A stretch of 64,000 nucleotides of DNA from Planococcus glaciei (GTDB lineage: Bacteria > Bacillota > Bacilli > Bacillales_A > Planococcaceae), in assembly GCF_900099655.1 (NCBI RefSeq), contig NZ_FNDC01000002.1, positions 186,001 to 250,000 of the forward strand, read 5' to 3'. Positions 15,134 through 23,629 of the stretch are shown one piece after another. Every line of letters begins with the position of its first letter. The first letter of the stretch is position 1. The position numbers were made by a program, and so were the translations under genes. A model generated the notes under the pieces. The model did not search any database. It had not been told where the DNA came from and saw only the letters and a program-made list of their open reading frames with translations.

Positions 15134-15847
15134 ATGAAGTTCTTGTATGAAGGAACCATCACAAATCAAGCGCTTCGAAAAACGCAGGCCATGCACATGA
15201 AACGGCTGTATTTAGAAGATTTGCCGGTCATTGAACAAGTGCAAAAAGAGGTCATCGATTCGCTCCCGGAAAAAGCGATTCTGCAGCCATTATCGACGGA
15301 AGAGTTTCTCTTTATCCTCAACGAACGGGGCTTGCTGATTGGGGCGTTTGCGGAGGACCGCTTAATCGGATTCAGGGCGCTTCTCATACCGGAAATTGAC
15401 GGGGAACATCTCGGACTGGACCTTAATCTTCCCGAAGAAGAGTTGCCGCGCGTCATTTACCAGGAAATTTCAGTCGTTCTTCCAGAATATCGAGGCAATC
15501 GCCTCCAGCAGAAATTAGCGGAAGTGATCATGAAAGAACTGCCGAATCTGGAAGTAAAGTTCCGTTATATTTGCTGTACGGTCGCCCCGATGAACATCCC
15601 GAGTTTAAAAGATAAGTTCCTCCAGCAAATGCATATCGGAGCGTTGAAAGAAAAGTACGCCGGCATGGAGCGCTACATCCTCGTAAAAGATTTAGAGCAG
15701 CCGACGGTTCGCTACGAGCATCACACCAATGTGAAATTGGATGACCTGGAACGGCAGCGCCAGCTTTTGGCTGACGGCTACGTCGGAATCGGCTTTCAAT
15801 TGGTCAGAGGTTTCCATGAACTTGAATTTGCAAAACCCGTTCTTTAA
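15134..15847 (+). CDS. GNAT-like N-acetyltransferase
   Basis: 237 aa. The acetyl-CoA binding strand and loop are recognisable: ISVVLPEYRGNRLQQKLAEVIM (about 112-133). The N-terminal half (LYLEDLPVIEQVQKEVIDSL) is GNAT-like too. The C-terminal stretch of about 70 residues is not family-typical. ATG 15134 follows AGGAGA by 7 nt; a GTG 51 bp upstream lacks support. The stop codon lies inside the loop of the terminator hairpin. Acceptor unknown. Confidence 0.8.
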   Translation: MKFLYEGTITNQALRKTQAMHMKRLYLEDLPVIEQVQKEVIDSLPEKAILQPLSTEEFLFILNERGLLIGAFAEDRLIGFRALLIPEIDGEHLGLDLNLPEEELPRVIYQEISVVLPEYRGNRLQQKLAEVIMKELPNLEVKFRYICCTVAPMNIPSLKDKFLQQMHIGALKEKYAGMERYILVKDLEQPTVRYEHHTNVKLDDLERQRQLLADGYVGIGFQLVRGFHELEFAKPVL

Positions 15848-15864
15848 TTAGAACGGGTTTTTTG
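15834..15864 (+). terminator. terminator overlapping the end of the GNAT gene
   Basis: AACCCGTTCT-N6-AGAACGGGTT then a T-run. The TAA stop of the upstream gene lies in the loop. Confidence 0.88.
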
Positions 15865-15882
15865 TTTTTTGTTGAAGAATTC

Positions 15883-15908
15883 TGAAACTTTCGGAGTGTT
15901 CTTCCGTA
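15883..15908 (+). promoter_or_regulatory. sigma-W-type promoter of nfeD2-floT
   Basis: TGAAAC (15883-15888), 16 bp, CGTA (15905-15908). In B. subtilis the orthologous yuaF-floT operon is transcribed by sigma-W (established knowledge), so the match fits the gene context. Confidence 0.85.
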
Positions 15909-15953
15909 TATTAAGTAGGATGAAAAAGAATGGGTGAGATGGGAGGTATTGGA

Positions 15954-16496
15954 ATGGAGCTGTTCGGTTTTCCTATGGAACAAGTATATCTGTATACGCT
16001 CGTTGCAGCAGGGGCCTTGACCGTCCTTTACGTGCTGTTCGCGGATATCGCAGATGCAGGAGATGGGCTTCCCTTTTTTAACCCCGCCGTGATTTTAGCA
16101 TTTGTTACGCTGCTGGCAGCAGCCGGCTATGTGCTGGAACTGGCTACAAGCTTGAGTGATCTGGCCATCCTGGGGATTGCAGCGGTGGCGGCAGTGGTTT
16201 TGGATATTTTACTTTATTTCTTTGTTTTGTTGCCATTGTCTTCTGCAGAATCTTCAATTGCTTATACAGAGGAATCGCTGCTCGGCCAAGTTGCGAAAGT
16301 GATTGTTCCCATTCCAGTGGATGGCTACGGAGAAGTCGTCATTGAAACTTATGGCGGCATGATCTCCAAACGGGCTGCCGGATTTGACAACGAAGCCATC
16401 GGGCAGGATAGGCAGGTCTTGATCATCCAAGTGAACGACGGCACGTTATATGTAAGGGATTATGAACCGATTTTCAGCACTGAAAAAAGAATATAA
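15954..16496 (+). CDS. yuaF: NfeD-family membrane protein, partner of flotillin (YuaF-like)
   Basis: 180 aa. Three to four TM helices occupy residues 8-105. A C-terminal soluble OB-fold domain (about 110-178) contains LLGQVAKVIVPIPVDGYGEVVIE and VLIIQVNDGTLYVRDYEP, the NfeD mark. The gene sits 12 bp before floT, as in B. subtilis, where YuaF helps organise flotillin assemblies. ATG 15954 follows GGGAGG by 7 nt; the ATG at 15930 is less likely. Cotranscribed with floT from the sigma-W-type promoter. Confidence 0.88.
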   Translation: MELFGFPMEQVYLYTLVAAGALTVLYVLFADIADAGDGLPFFNPAVILAFVTLLAAAGYVLELATSLSDLAILGIAAVAAVVLDILLYFFVLLPLSSAESSIAYTEESLLGQVAKVIVPIPVDGYGEVVIETYGGMISKRAAGFDNEAIGQDRQVLIIQVNDGTLYVRDYEPIFSTEKRI

Positions 16497-16508
16497 GGAG
16501 GAACTAGG

Positions 16509-18038
16509 ATGGAAATGGCATGGATTGCAATTGGGATAGCCGCTTTTGTCGTATTGGCGATTATAGGGGTTTACGTAACAAAGTATAAGACGGTCGGGCC
16601 GGATGAGGCTTTGATTGTGACGGGCAGTTATTTGGGATCGAAAAATGTCCACACGGATGACTCTGGAAACCGCATTAAAATCATCCGCGGCGGCGGGACG
16701 TTCCTGCTTCCTATTTTTCAGCAGGCAGCACCACTCAGCCTGCTGTCGAGCAAATTGGAAGTGACGACACCGGAAGTTTATACAGAACAAGGGGTACCGG
16801 TCATGGCCGATGGCACAGCCATCATCAAAATTGGCGGCTCGATTTCTGAAATTGCCACAGCGGCAGAACAATTCTTAGGGAAATCCAAAGAAGACCGGGA
16901 AAATGAAGCAAAAGAAGTGCTTGAAGGCCATCTGCGGTCAATTCTCGGATCGATGACAGTAGAAGAAATCTATAAAAACCGCGACAAGTTCTCGCAGGAA
17001 GTCCAGCGCGTCGCTTCGCATGACTTGGCGAAAATGGGATTGATCATCGTATCGTTCACCATCAAAGATGTCCGCGACAAAAATGGCTATTTGGATTCAC
17101 TCGGTAAAGCCCGAATTGCGCAAGTGAAGCGCGATGCGGATATTGCTACGGCAGAGTCGGAAATGCAGACGCGCATCAAACGGGCGGAAGCCGGAAAAGA
17201 CGCACAGCGCGCTGAAATCGAGCGTGCCACGGAAATTGCGGAAGCGGAAAAAGAGAATTTATTGAAAGTGGCGGAATACAAACGGGAGCAGGACAGCGCG
17301 AAAGCCCGTGCGGATCAGGCGTATGAGCTGGAAACAGCCCGTTCGAAACAGGAAGTTGTCGAGCAGGAAATGCAGATCCGGATCATCGAGCGCCAGAAGC
17401 AAATTGAGCTGGAAGAAAAAGAAATTCAACGCCGTGAGCGCCAGTACGATTCCGAAGTGAAGAAAAAAGCCGATGCGGACCGCTACTCGGTGGAGCAGGC
17501 TGCGGCGGCAGAGAAGTCGAAGCAGTTAGCAGAAGCCGATGCACAGAAATACCGCGTAGAAGCGATGGCGAAAGCCGATGCCGAGAAAATCCGTCTGGAC
17601 GGCCTTGCAAAAGCAGAATCGCAGCGTGCACAAGGTGAATCGGAAGCGGACATCATCCGCCTGAAAGGTCTCGCAGAAGCGGAAGCGAAGCGCAAGATTG
17701 CGGAAGCCTTTGAAATGTACGGGCAAGCAGCGACGCTTGATATGATTGTCAACATGCTGCCTGAATATGCGAAGCAAATCGCTGCACCGCTTGGCAACAT
17801 CGATAAGATCACGGTTGTGGATACCGGAGGCGGAGAAGGCGGCGGGGCAAATAAAGTCACCTCTTATGCGACGAATTTAATGGCTTCCCTTCAGGAAACC
17901 TTGAAAGAGTCGTCGGGGATCGACGTCCGCGAAATGCTGGAAAATTTAACAGGCAAAACGGATTATCCGCAGACGATTGAGCAATTGCGCTATGCACTGG
18001 AAGAAAAAGAACAGGCACTTGAAAAGCAGGAAATTTAA
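16509..18038 (+). CDS. floT: flotillin FloT
   Basis: 509 aa. An N-terminal hydrophobic hairpin or anchor (5-25) is followed by the SPFH/PHB domain (about 30-200) and a long coiled-coil flotillin domain rich in Ala-Glu-Lys (about 205-420), with repeats of the type AxADAEKIRLDGLAKAES. A C-terminal segment (425-509) has GGGEGGG. It scaffolds functional membrane microdomains and responds to membrane stress. AAGGAGGAACTAGG precedes ATG 16509. A terminator follows at 18046. Confidence 0.95.
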   Translation: MEMAWIAIGIAAFVVLAIIGVYVTKYKTVGPDEALIVTGSYLGSKNVHTDDSGNRIKIIRGGGTFLLPIFQQAAPLSLLSSKLEVTTPEVYTEQGVPVMADGTAIIKIGGSISEIATAAEQFLGKSKEDRENEAKEVLEGHLRSILGSMTVEEIYKNRDKFSQEVQRVASHDLAKMGLIIVSFTIKDVRDKNGYLDSLGKARIAQVKRDADIATAESEMQTRIKRAEAGKDAQRAEIERATEIAEAEKENLLKVAEYKREQDSAKARADQAYELETARSKQEVVEQEMQIRIIERQKQIELEEKEIQRRERQYDSEVKKKADADRYSVEQAAAAEKSKQLAEADAQKYRVEAMAKADAEKIRLDGLAKAESQRAQGESEADIIRLKGLAEAEAKRKIAEAFEMYGQAATLDMIVNMLPEYAKQIAAPLGNIDKITVVDTGGGEGGGANKVTSYATNLMASLQETLKESSGIDVREMLENLTGKTDYPQTIEQLRYALEEKEQALEKQEI

Positions 18039-18045
18039 TAGACGA

Positions 18046-18080
18046 GGCATAAAAGCGAAACGGCTTTTATGCCTTTTTAT
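18046..18080 (+). terminator. rho-independent terminator
   Basis: GGCATAAAAGC-N6-GCTTTTATGCC followed by TTTTT. Confidence 0.88.
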
Positions 18081-18144
18081 GTTTTTATGAGCAGGGTGAA
18101 AATAGGTTAATAGTATGAAATGCAAAAAAATGTTAATGGATGGA

Positions 18145-18175
18145 TTGAAACCGGTTTGCGAATAATGGTTATAAT
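18145..18175 (+). promoter_or_regulatory. probable sigma-A promoter of the MurE-like gene
   Basis: TTGAAA (18145-18150) and TATAAT (18170-18175) with a 19-bp spacer. The -10 is perfect; the spacer is slightly long. Confidence 0.55.
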
Positions 18176-18246
18176 GATAGAATATTGAGACAAGAAAGTG
18201 GGGAAAAGTTCATAAGGAAACGAAACTGGATGCTAAGGGGTGTACA

Positions 18247-19734
18247 ATGGAAATTCAATTTGATCACGTGCAGTTGGCGGAAGAACATCGTTTAGGGCCG
18301 GTGTCTCAGGAAATCAGTTCAATTGCTTATAATTCCGCTGAAGTAATAAGCGGTTCAGCGTTCTTTTGCATCGTCGGGGAAAATACGGATGGGCACCTTT
18401 ATATTTCAGAAGCGCTTGAAAAGGGCGCAGTTGCCATCATCGGGTCCGATTGGCAGCAAGTAAAGCCATATGCAGAGGCGTTTCCGAACGTAACGTTCAG
18501 CGCTGTAAAAGATTCTCGGTCGGCTCTGGCGGCTTTTTCAATTCATTTTTTTGAAAGAGCCCAGGACCGGCTGGTGAAAGTTGGGGTTACGGGGACGAAT
18601 GGCAAGACCACAACAGCTACTTATGTTTACAATCTCTTTAATCTTTTGGGGATGCCGTGCGGATTTTTGGGAACAACCGGTATTTACAATTCTTCAGGAA
18701 AGACGCCCTATAAAAAAAGTACGCCCACTACACCCATTTCTTCAGATATCCATCAAATCTTTTCGCATCTTTCGGCATTTGGCGACCGCGCAGCGGCAAT
18801 GGAAGTATCTTCGATTGCCCTTGACCAGAAACGGGTGGAAGGCATTCTTTTTGATGTGGCTATCCATACCAATATTTCCGAGGAGCACCTGGAGTATCAC
18901 CATACTTTCGAAAATTATTTGGCATGCAAACTGCAATTGTTCATGCAGGCGAAAGCGGCGGTCGTCAACATAGACGACCAAGGCATGGCAAAGGAGATTC
19001 TGGAAGTGGTTGATTATCCGGTATTGACCTATAGCCAAAGGCTCGATTCAGAAGCGGATTTGGTCTGGACCAATATCCGTATTGAAGAAAGCGGCATGCG
19101 GTTTGAGCTGCATTTTCAACAGCAGGTTCATGAAGTGAAGGTTCCGTTGTTCGGAGAATACAATGCCGGCAATCTGACGGCTGCCATTGGAGCGGCTTTA
19201 TTGTCCGGTGTTGAAATGGAGCAGATTGTTTCGGTGCTGCCGGATATGCCGCAAGTCGAAGGCAGGTTCCAGCTGATTGAAGGGCCGGAAAACCGGAAAA
19301 TCATATTGGATTATGCACATACGCCGGTTGCGTTGGACCTTGTGATGCGGGAAGTGAAAAAGTTGCCGCATAACCGCTTGATCACTTTGGTGGCCGGGAT
19401 TGGCATCCGGGATTTTTCGAAGATGCCGAAAATGGCGAAAGCTGCTGAAGGAAAAGCGGATGTTGTAGTGGTGACAGTCGATCATCCAGGATTTAACGAT
19501 CCGAATGATGTAGTCAATGAAGTGTTGAAAGGCTTTACGGTGCCTTATAAACAGCAAGTTTTGACGGCGACCACCCGGCGCGCCGCAGTGGTAACCGCTC
19601 TGCAGGAAAGCGGTCCGAATGATATAATCTTATTATCAAGCGGCTGCATCAACGGTGCTCAAAATATTCGGGGAGAGTTTATTCCGCATTCGGATGAAGA
19701 AATCATTGCGGATTTCTTCCTTCAGCAAAATTAG
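18247..19734 (+). CDS. Mur ligase, MurE-like (UDP-MurNAc-L-Ala-D-Glu : amino acid ligase or paralogue)
   Basis: 495 aa with the three Mur domains: N-terminal UDP-binding (1-105), ATPase (108-335) and C-terminal (336-495). The P-loop is GVTGTNGKTTT (113-123). STPTTP, AMEVSSIAL and HTNISEEHLEYH follow. ACKLQLF supplies the Lys expected to be carbamylated. The amino-acid selectivity loop, DNPR in DAP-adding and D-N-P-A-like in Lys-adding enzymes, reads DHPGFNDP here, and GDRD is replaced by GIRDFSKMP. It lies outside any dcw cluster. It could be a lysine-type MurE, since planococci have Lys in the wall, or a paralogue with another substrate. AAGGGG lies 6 nt before ATG. Confidence 0.82.
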   Translation: MEIQFDHVQLAEEHRLGPVSQEISSIAYNSAEVISGSAFFCIVGENTDGHLYISEALEKGAVAIIGSDWQQVKPYAEAFPNVTFSAVKDSRSALAAFSIHFFERAQDRLVKVGVTGTNGKTTTATYVYNLFNLLGMPCGFLGTTGIYNSSGKTPYKKSTPTTPISSDIHQIFSHLSAFGDRAAAMEVSSIALDQKRVEGILFDVAIHTNISEEHLEYHHTFENYLACKLQLFMQAKAAVVNIDDQGMAKEILEVVDYPVLTYSQRLDSEADLVWTNIRIEESGMRFELHFQQQVHEVKVPLFGEYNAGNLTAAIGAALLSGVEMEQIVSVLPDMPQVEGRFQLIEGPENRKIILDYAHTPVALDLVMREVKKLPHNRLITLVAGIGIRDFSKMPKMAKAAEGKADVVVVTVDHPGFNDPNDVVNEVLKGFTVPYKQQVLTATTRRAAVVTALQESGPNDIILLSSGCINGAQNIRGEFIPHSDEEIIADFFLQQN

Positions 19735-19769
19735 CGGCTTTTTCGGCTGGAAAGGTCGCTTTTTTCAGG
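19733..19769 (+). terminator. probable terminator
   Basis: AGCGGCTTT-N9-AAAGGTCGCT imperfect stem followed by TTTTTT; begins at the stop codon. Confidence 0.5.
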
Positions 19770-19828
19770 CTGCTTGTGTTTAATAGAAGAGAAGGCTACA
19801 TAACGACATACGAATTGGAGTGAATGGA

Positions 19829-21214
19829 ATGCAATATCGTACAGAGAAAGACACGATGGGCGAAATTCAAGTAGAAGCGGACAAAATGTGGGCAGCGCAA
19901 ACACAGCGCAGCCTCCAGAACTTTGCAATCGGTACCGAGCGCATGCCGCATGAAGTGGTGATGGCGTTTGCCCAATTGAAAAAAGCCGCAGCGAAAGCAA
20001 ACCACAAACTTGGCAAGCTTTCCGAAGCAAAAATGAAAGCGATTGAAACCGCAGCGAACGAAGTGATCGAAGGCAAATGGAACGACCATTTCCCATTGGT
20101 CGTTTGGCAAACAGGAAGCGGCACACAGTCCAACATGAACATGAACGAAGTTCTGGCACGCCGCGGAAACGAAATCCTGGCAGAGCAATCGTCAGATGAA
20201 AAGCTTCACCCGAACGACGACGTCAACATGTCGCAAAGCTCAAACGATACATATCCGACAGCGATGCACGTTGCAGGCGTTATGGCAGTGACGGAGAACC
20301 TGATTCCAGCTATCCAGAAACTAAAAGCGACGCTTGATGAAAAAGCGAAGAAATTCGACGGCATCATCAAAATTGGCCGCACACATTTGCAAGATGCGAC
20401 GCCATTGACGCTTGGCCAGGAAATCAGCGGCTGGCGGCATATGCTTGAGAAAAGCGAGCGCATGATCCGTGCGAGCGTCGAAGAAATGCGTGAACTGGCA
20501 ATCGGCGGAACAGCAGTCGGAACAGGCATCAACGCAGATCCGACATTCGGACCGTCTGTTGCCGAATTCATCTCAGAAGCAGTCGGCGGAGCATTCACTT
20601 CTGCTGAAAACAAATTCCATGCGCTGACAAGCCATGACGAAATGGTTTACACGCACGGCGCCATCAAAGCGCTTGCGGCTGACGCAATGAAAATCGCCAA
20701 CGATGTTCGCTGGCTGGCAAGCGGCCCGCGCAGCGGCATCGGCGAAATCACGATTCCTGAAAACGAGCCGGGCAGTTCCATCATGCCAGGGAAAGTCAAC
20801 CCGACGCAAAGCGAAGCATTGACGATGGTTGCCGCTCAAGTGATGGGCAACGACGCAACAATCGGCTTTGCAGCAAGCCAAGGGAACTTTGAATTGAACG
20901 TCTTCAAACCGGTCATTGCATACAACTTCCTGCAATCGGTGCGTTTGTTGACAGACAGCTTGATCAGCTTTAACGACAACTGTGCAGTAGGCATTGAAGC
21001 AAATCTTGAAGTTATCCAAAACCACGTAGGCAATTCGTTGATGCTGGTTACATCTCTGAACCCGCATATCGGCTACGAAAAAGCGGCAGCGATTGCGAAG
21101 CAGGCACATAAAGAAGGCACGACGTTGAAAGAGTCTGCAGTGAAGAGCGGACATTTAACGGCTGAACAGTTTGACGAATGGGTACGCCCGGAAAACATGG
21201 TCGGCAAAAAATAA
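19829..21214 (+). CDS. fumC: class II fumarate hydratase
   Basis: 461 aa homotetrameric, iron-independent fumarase that interconverts fumarate and L-malate in the TCA cycle (B. subtilis citG). Seen: [13 protein letters not shown] (about 98-110), [13 protein letters not shown] (catalytic His region), and the superfamily signature SSIMPGKVN (about 317-325). Full length. I take ATG 19829, preceded by TGGAGTG at 7 nt, rather than the GTG at 19820. Single gene with its own terminator. Confidence 0.96.
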   Translation: MQYRTEKDTMGEIQVEADKMWAAQTQRSLQNFAIGTERMPHEVVMAFAQLKKAAAKANHKLGKLSEAKMKAIETAANEVIEGKWNDHFPLVVWQTGSGTQSNMNMNEVLARRGNEILAEQSSDEKLHPNDDVNMSQSSNDTYPTAMHVAGVMAVTENLIPAIQKLKATLDEKAKKFDGIIKIGRTHLQDATPLTLGQEISGWRHMLEKSERMIRASVEEMRELAIGGTAVGTGINADPTFGPSVAEFISEAVGGAFTSAENKFHALTSHDEMVYTHGAIKALAADAMKIANDVRWLASGPRSGIGEITIPENEPGSSIMPGKVNPTQSEALTMVAAQVMGNDATIGFAASQGNFELNVFKPVIAYNFLQSVRLLTDSLISFNDNCAVGIEANLEVIQNHVGNSLMLVTSLNPHIGYEKAAAIAKQAHKEGTTLKESAVKSGHLTAEQFDEWVRPENMVGKK

Positions 21215-21227
21215 GATAGTTTTGAGA

Positions 21228-21258
21228 GAGCGGCCGCAAATTTGCGGCTGCTTTTTTG
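21228..21258 (+). terminator. rho-independent terminator
   Basis: AGCGGCCGCAAATTTGCGGC followed by TGCT and a T-run; self-complementary stem of about 11 bp. Confidence 0.85.
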
Positions 21259-21282
21259 TATTTTGGGAGAGTGGCGGGCGTT

Positions 21283-21472
21283 TATGAGCAAGTTCGGGTG
21301 AGATACGAGCAAGTGTGAGTGGTTTACGAGCGGCTTCCAGCCGGTTACGAGCGACTTTCCATAAGATACGAGCAACTGCCTCCAAAAGGGCATAACCGCT
21401 TCGGAGTTGGGCGTATACAGATATAACTTGGACATAAAATAGCCGCACTTGGGCATAAGCTGTAAAATAAAC
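21283..21472. repeat. 21-bp-period intergenic array with an inverted half
   Basis: Core words start at 21283, 21304, 21325, 21346 and 21367 (TA(C/T)GAGC) and continue in the same register at 21388, 21409, 21430 and 21451 as GG(G/A)C(A/G)TA, which is the inverse of TA(T/C)GCCC. All nine steps are exactly 21 bp. Spacer bases between cores vary. This is non-coding and lies between the fumC terminator and the next gene; the minus-strand open frame across it is only a heptad artefact. Confidence 0.85.
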
Positions 21473-21572
21473 GCAGTTGAAATCCACAAGCAAATCCACT
21501 TCGCAAAAGGTTTTATTCCCCGCATGTCGAAGTAAATAAAAGAAGAGGCAAATTAGACAGAAGAGGTGCATT

Positions 21573-22235
21573 ATGCAGAAGACGTTTGTGATGTCATGGA
21601 GCGGCGGGAAAGATTCGGCGCTAGCATATTTCCGTGCAGTGATGGACGGCCATGTGCCGGTTGCGTTGTTTACCATGTTTGAAGAAGACGGAACAAGATC
21701 CCGCTCCCACGGTCTGCCGCTTGAAGTGATGCAGGCCCAGGCAGAGCGCATGGGCTTGCCGCTCATTATTGGGAAAGCGAGCTGGGCAGGGTATGAAAAG
21801 GAATTTATTGAGCAGTTGAAAATTTTCAAGTCCCAAGGAGTGCAAATGGGCGTTTACGGAGACATCGATCTCGAAGACCATTTGCTGTGGATCCAGAAAG
21901 TGAGTGCAGAAGCCGGTATAGAAGTAAATCATCCGCTTTGGCAGGAACCGAGAAAAGCGTTGTTGAAAGAATTAATAGACAAAGGCTTTAAGGCCGTGGT
22001 CACTGTAGTGGATACGGCACGCCTCGACGAGAAATTTCTGGGCCGTGAATTCACCCATGGCCTGATTGAAGAACTGGAGAGCCTGGGGATTGACGCGTGC
22101 GGCGAGGAAGGCGAGTTCCATACGGTGATCATTGATGGGCCGATTTTTGTTGAACCGGTTCCCGTAGTTTTTGGCGAAAAGGCAGCGAATGGGAACTACC
22201 GGATGCTTGAAGTGAAACTTCATTCAGAGGAGTGA
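21573..22235 (+). CDS. Dph6-type PP-loop ATPase (diphthine-ammonia ligase-like)
   Basis: 220 aa. The N-terminal PP-loop SGGKDS (10-15) binds ATP for substrate adenylation. DGTRSRSHGLP, VYGDIDLEDHLLWI, VVTVVDTARLDEKFLGREF and CGEEGEFHT are the family blocks. In eukaryotes and archaea Dph6 amidates diphthine on EF-2. Bacteria lack diphthamide, so the true substrate here is unknown. AGAGGTG precedes the ATG. It overlaps closely with the downstream GNAT gene. Confidence 0.85.
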   Translation: MQKTFVMSWSGGKDSALAYFRAVMDGHVPVALFTMFEEDGTRSRSHGLPLEVMQAQAERMGLPLIIGKASWAGYEKEFIEQLKIFKSQGVQMGVYGDIDLEDHLLWIQKVSAEAGIEVNHPLWQEPRKALLKELIDKGFKAVVTVVDTARLDEKFLGREFTHGLIEELESLGIDACGEEGEFHTVIIDGPIFVEPVPVVFGEKAANGNYRMLEVKLHSEE

Positions 22236-22240
22236 TGGGG

Positions 22241-23236
22241 ATGATTCAATTTGTGGGCGTGGAAGAGCAGCATATTCGGCAGATGGCAGTCTTACTGGCC
22301 AAACGGCATGAACGGGAGCGGAAATTCTTTCCCTTTTTCCCGTCAGAATTCGAGGAATTTGATGAAGCTGAAATGGTCCTCCGCAAGATGCTGGAGCGGC
22401 CATATATCAGCGGAATCGTAGCGGTCCGGGGCATTGATGTCATTGGCTACCTGCTGTATGAATTCAAGGAAAGCGCGGAAAGAGGCCGCTACGTCTGGAT
22501 GGATTATGAATCCGTGGCGATCAAAGACGCAGAACATCCGCGCCTGCTTCGGCTGTTGTATGCGGATGCCGGCGCGGAATGGGTCAAAAACGGCTATTTC
22601 CACCATGTGATGATGGTGCCGCTCGGGGACCGGAAAATCGTTGCAGAATGGCTTGACCAGTCTTTTCGGTATGAACAGAAATACGCCGTCTTGCCGCTCC
22701 AGGACTTTGAGGCGGAGGCCGCAGAACCTGTAGCGGGCTTGGTTTTCCGGACAGGAAGCCGGGAAGACGGCCCATTGCTGAAAAAGATGGCGCTATGGAA
22801 CAGCATCCACCAAGCTGCGGCTCCGTCTTGGCAGCCGATCACGAAAGAGACGATGGAAGACATCAAGAGCAGCTACGAAGAATTATCGGCTGACGGCGGT
22901 GCCTATTTGTGGCTCGCGGAACAAGGGGAACAGATTGGCGGTTTCCACGTGTATTTTAGAAAAGCCGATCCGCTCAGCCTGGTAACGCCTGAGAATTGTG
23001 TGGCGCTGCCCGCCGCTTCCACCAATCCCAATTTGCGCGGAACGGGGATCGGGAAAGCGATGGCCCATTATTGCTTCAAGGAACTGAAAAATGAAGGATT
23101 TGATTACATTTTCGCCGACTGGCACTCGCCGAACCATTTGGCTTCATACTTCTGGCCAAAGCTGGGCTTTCAGCCGATCATGGTCCGCATGTCCCGCCAA
23201 ATCGACCCGCGAATTGCCTGGGCGCATGGGAAATGA
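22241..23236 (+). CDS. tandem-GNAT-type acetyltransferase
   Basis: About 331 aa, long enough for two GNAT folds. The C-terminal half carries the signature region (ALPAASTNPNLRGTGIGKAMAHYCFKEL), with the RGTGIG acetyl-CoA loop, then DYIFADWHSPNHLASYFWPKLGF. The N-terminal half (VGVEEQHIRQMAVLLAKRHERE... GIVAVRGIDVIGYLLYEF) looks like a degenerate copy. ATG 22241 follows AGAGGAG by 8 nt, just after the stop of the PP-loop ATPase gene, so they form a coupled pair. Acceptor unknown. Confidence 0.83.
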   Translation: MIQFVGVEEQHIRQMAVLLAKRHERERKFFPFFPSEFEEFDEAEMVLRKMLERPYISGIVAVRGIDVIGYLLYEFKESAERGRYVWMDYESVAIKDAEHPRLLRLLYADAGAEWVKNGYFHHVMMVPLGDRKIVAEWLDQSFRYEQKYAVLPLQDFEAEAAEPVAGLVFRTGSREDGPLLKKMALWNSIHQAAAPSWQPITKETMEDIKSSYEELSADGGAYLWLAEQGEQIGGFHVYFRKADPLSLVTPENCVALPAASTNPNLRGTGIGKAMAHYCFKELKNEGFDYIFADWHSPNHLASYFWPKLGFQPIMVRMSRQIDPRIAWAHGK

Positions 23237-23245
23237 CGCACATGA

Positions 23246-23279
23246 AAAACCCGCATCCTGAAACGAGGATGCGGGTTTT
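23246..23279 (+). terminator. terminator, left copy of a duplicated hairpin
   Basis: AAACCCGCATCC-tgaaacga-GGATGCGGGTTT then T. The identical stem-loop recurs at 23596-23629. Confidence 0.9.
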
Positions 23280-23284
23280 CAGCT

Positions 23285-23589
23285 TGTTGAGAAAGATATA
23301 GAAAAAATTTTTTGAATATCTCCGATATTCCGCAAACCAGCTGCGCTTGCCGCGGGCGATCCGCCAAGCCTCCTCAGCCGCTGCGCGTCTTGCGGGGTCT
23401 CGGCTGTCTCGCTTTCCCGCAGGCGTCTCCGCTGGTTTGCTCCATATCGAGGGAGAGCAATGAATAAATAGCATGTTTGCTCTTCCAGTCTTTCTGATAA
23501 AAAAGAACTTTATTAAAAGAGTGAGCCGAATGAAGCGGAAAGCGTCCACTTGGAGCGAAATGGCTTAGAGAATGGAATGTTTCTCGACA
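23285..23589. repeat. palindrome-ended non-coding element between duplicated terminators
   Basis: About 305 bp. The ends are TGTTGAGAAA (23285-23294) and the near-inverse TTTCTCGACA (23580-23589). Inside, 23350-23440 (CCGCGGGCGATCCGCC ... GCAGGCGTCTCCGCTGG) belongs to the same GC-rich repeat family as 9585-9690. A short piece near 23535-23550 (GCGGAAAGCGTCCAC) is the start of an inverted copy. The left end CAGCTTGTTGAGAAA resembles the left end of the 9509 element (GAGCTTGTAGACAAA). No credible gene. Confidence 0.6.
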
Positions 23590-23595
23590 GCTTGA

Positions 23596-23629
23596 AAACC
23601 CGCATCCTGAAACGAGGATGCGGGTTTTT
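23596..23629 (-). terminator. terminator hairpin, right copy; serves the minus-strand glycosyltransferase
   Basis: Same AAACCCGCATCC-tgaaacga-GGATGCGGGTTT hairpin as at 23246. It has T-runs on both strands and abuts the stop codon of the minus-strand gene. Confidence 0.9.

Noticed and set aside
21155..21829. 224-codon minus-strand frame reading across the 21-bp array
   Set aside because: Seven-residue periodicity is a result of the 21-bp period (7 codons). It runs antisense into fumC and the PP-loop gene.
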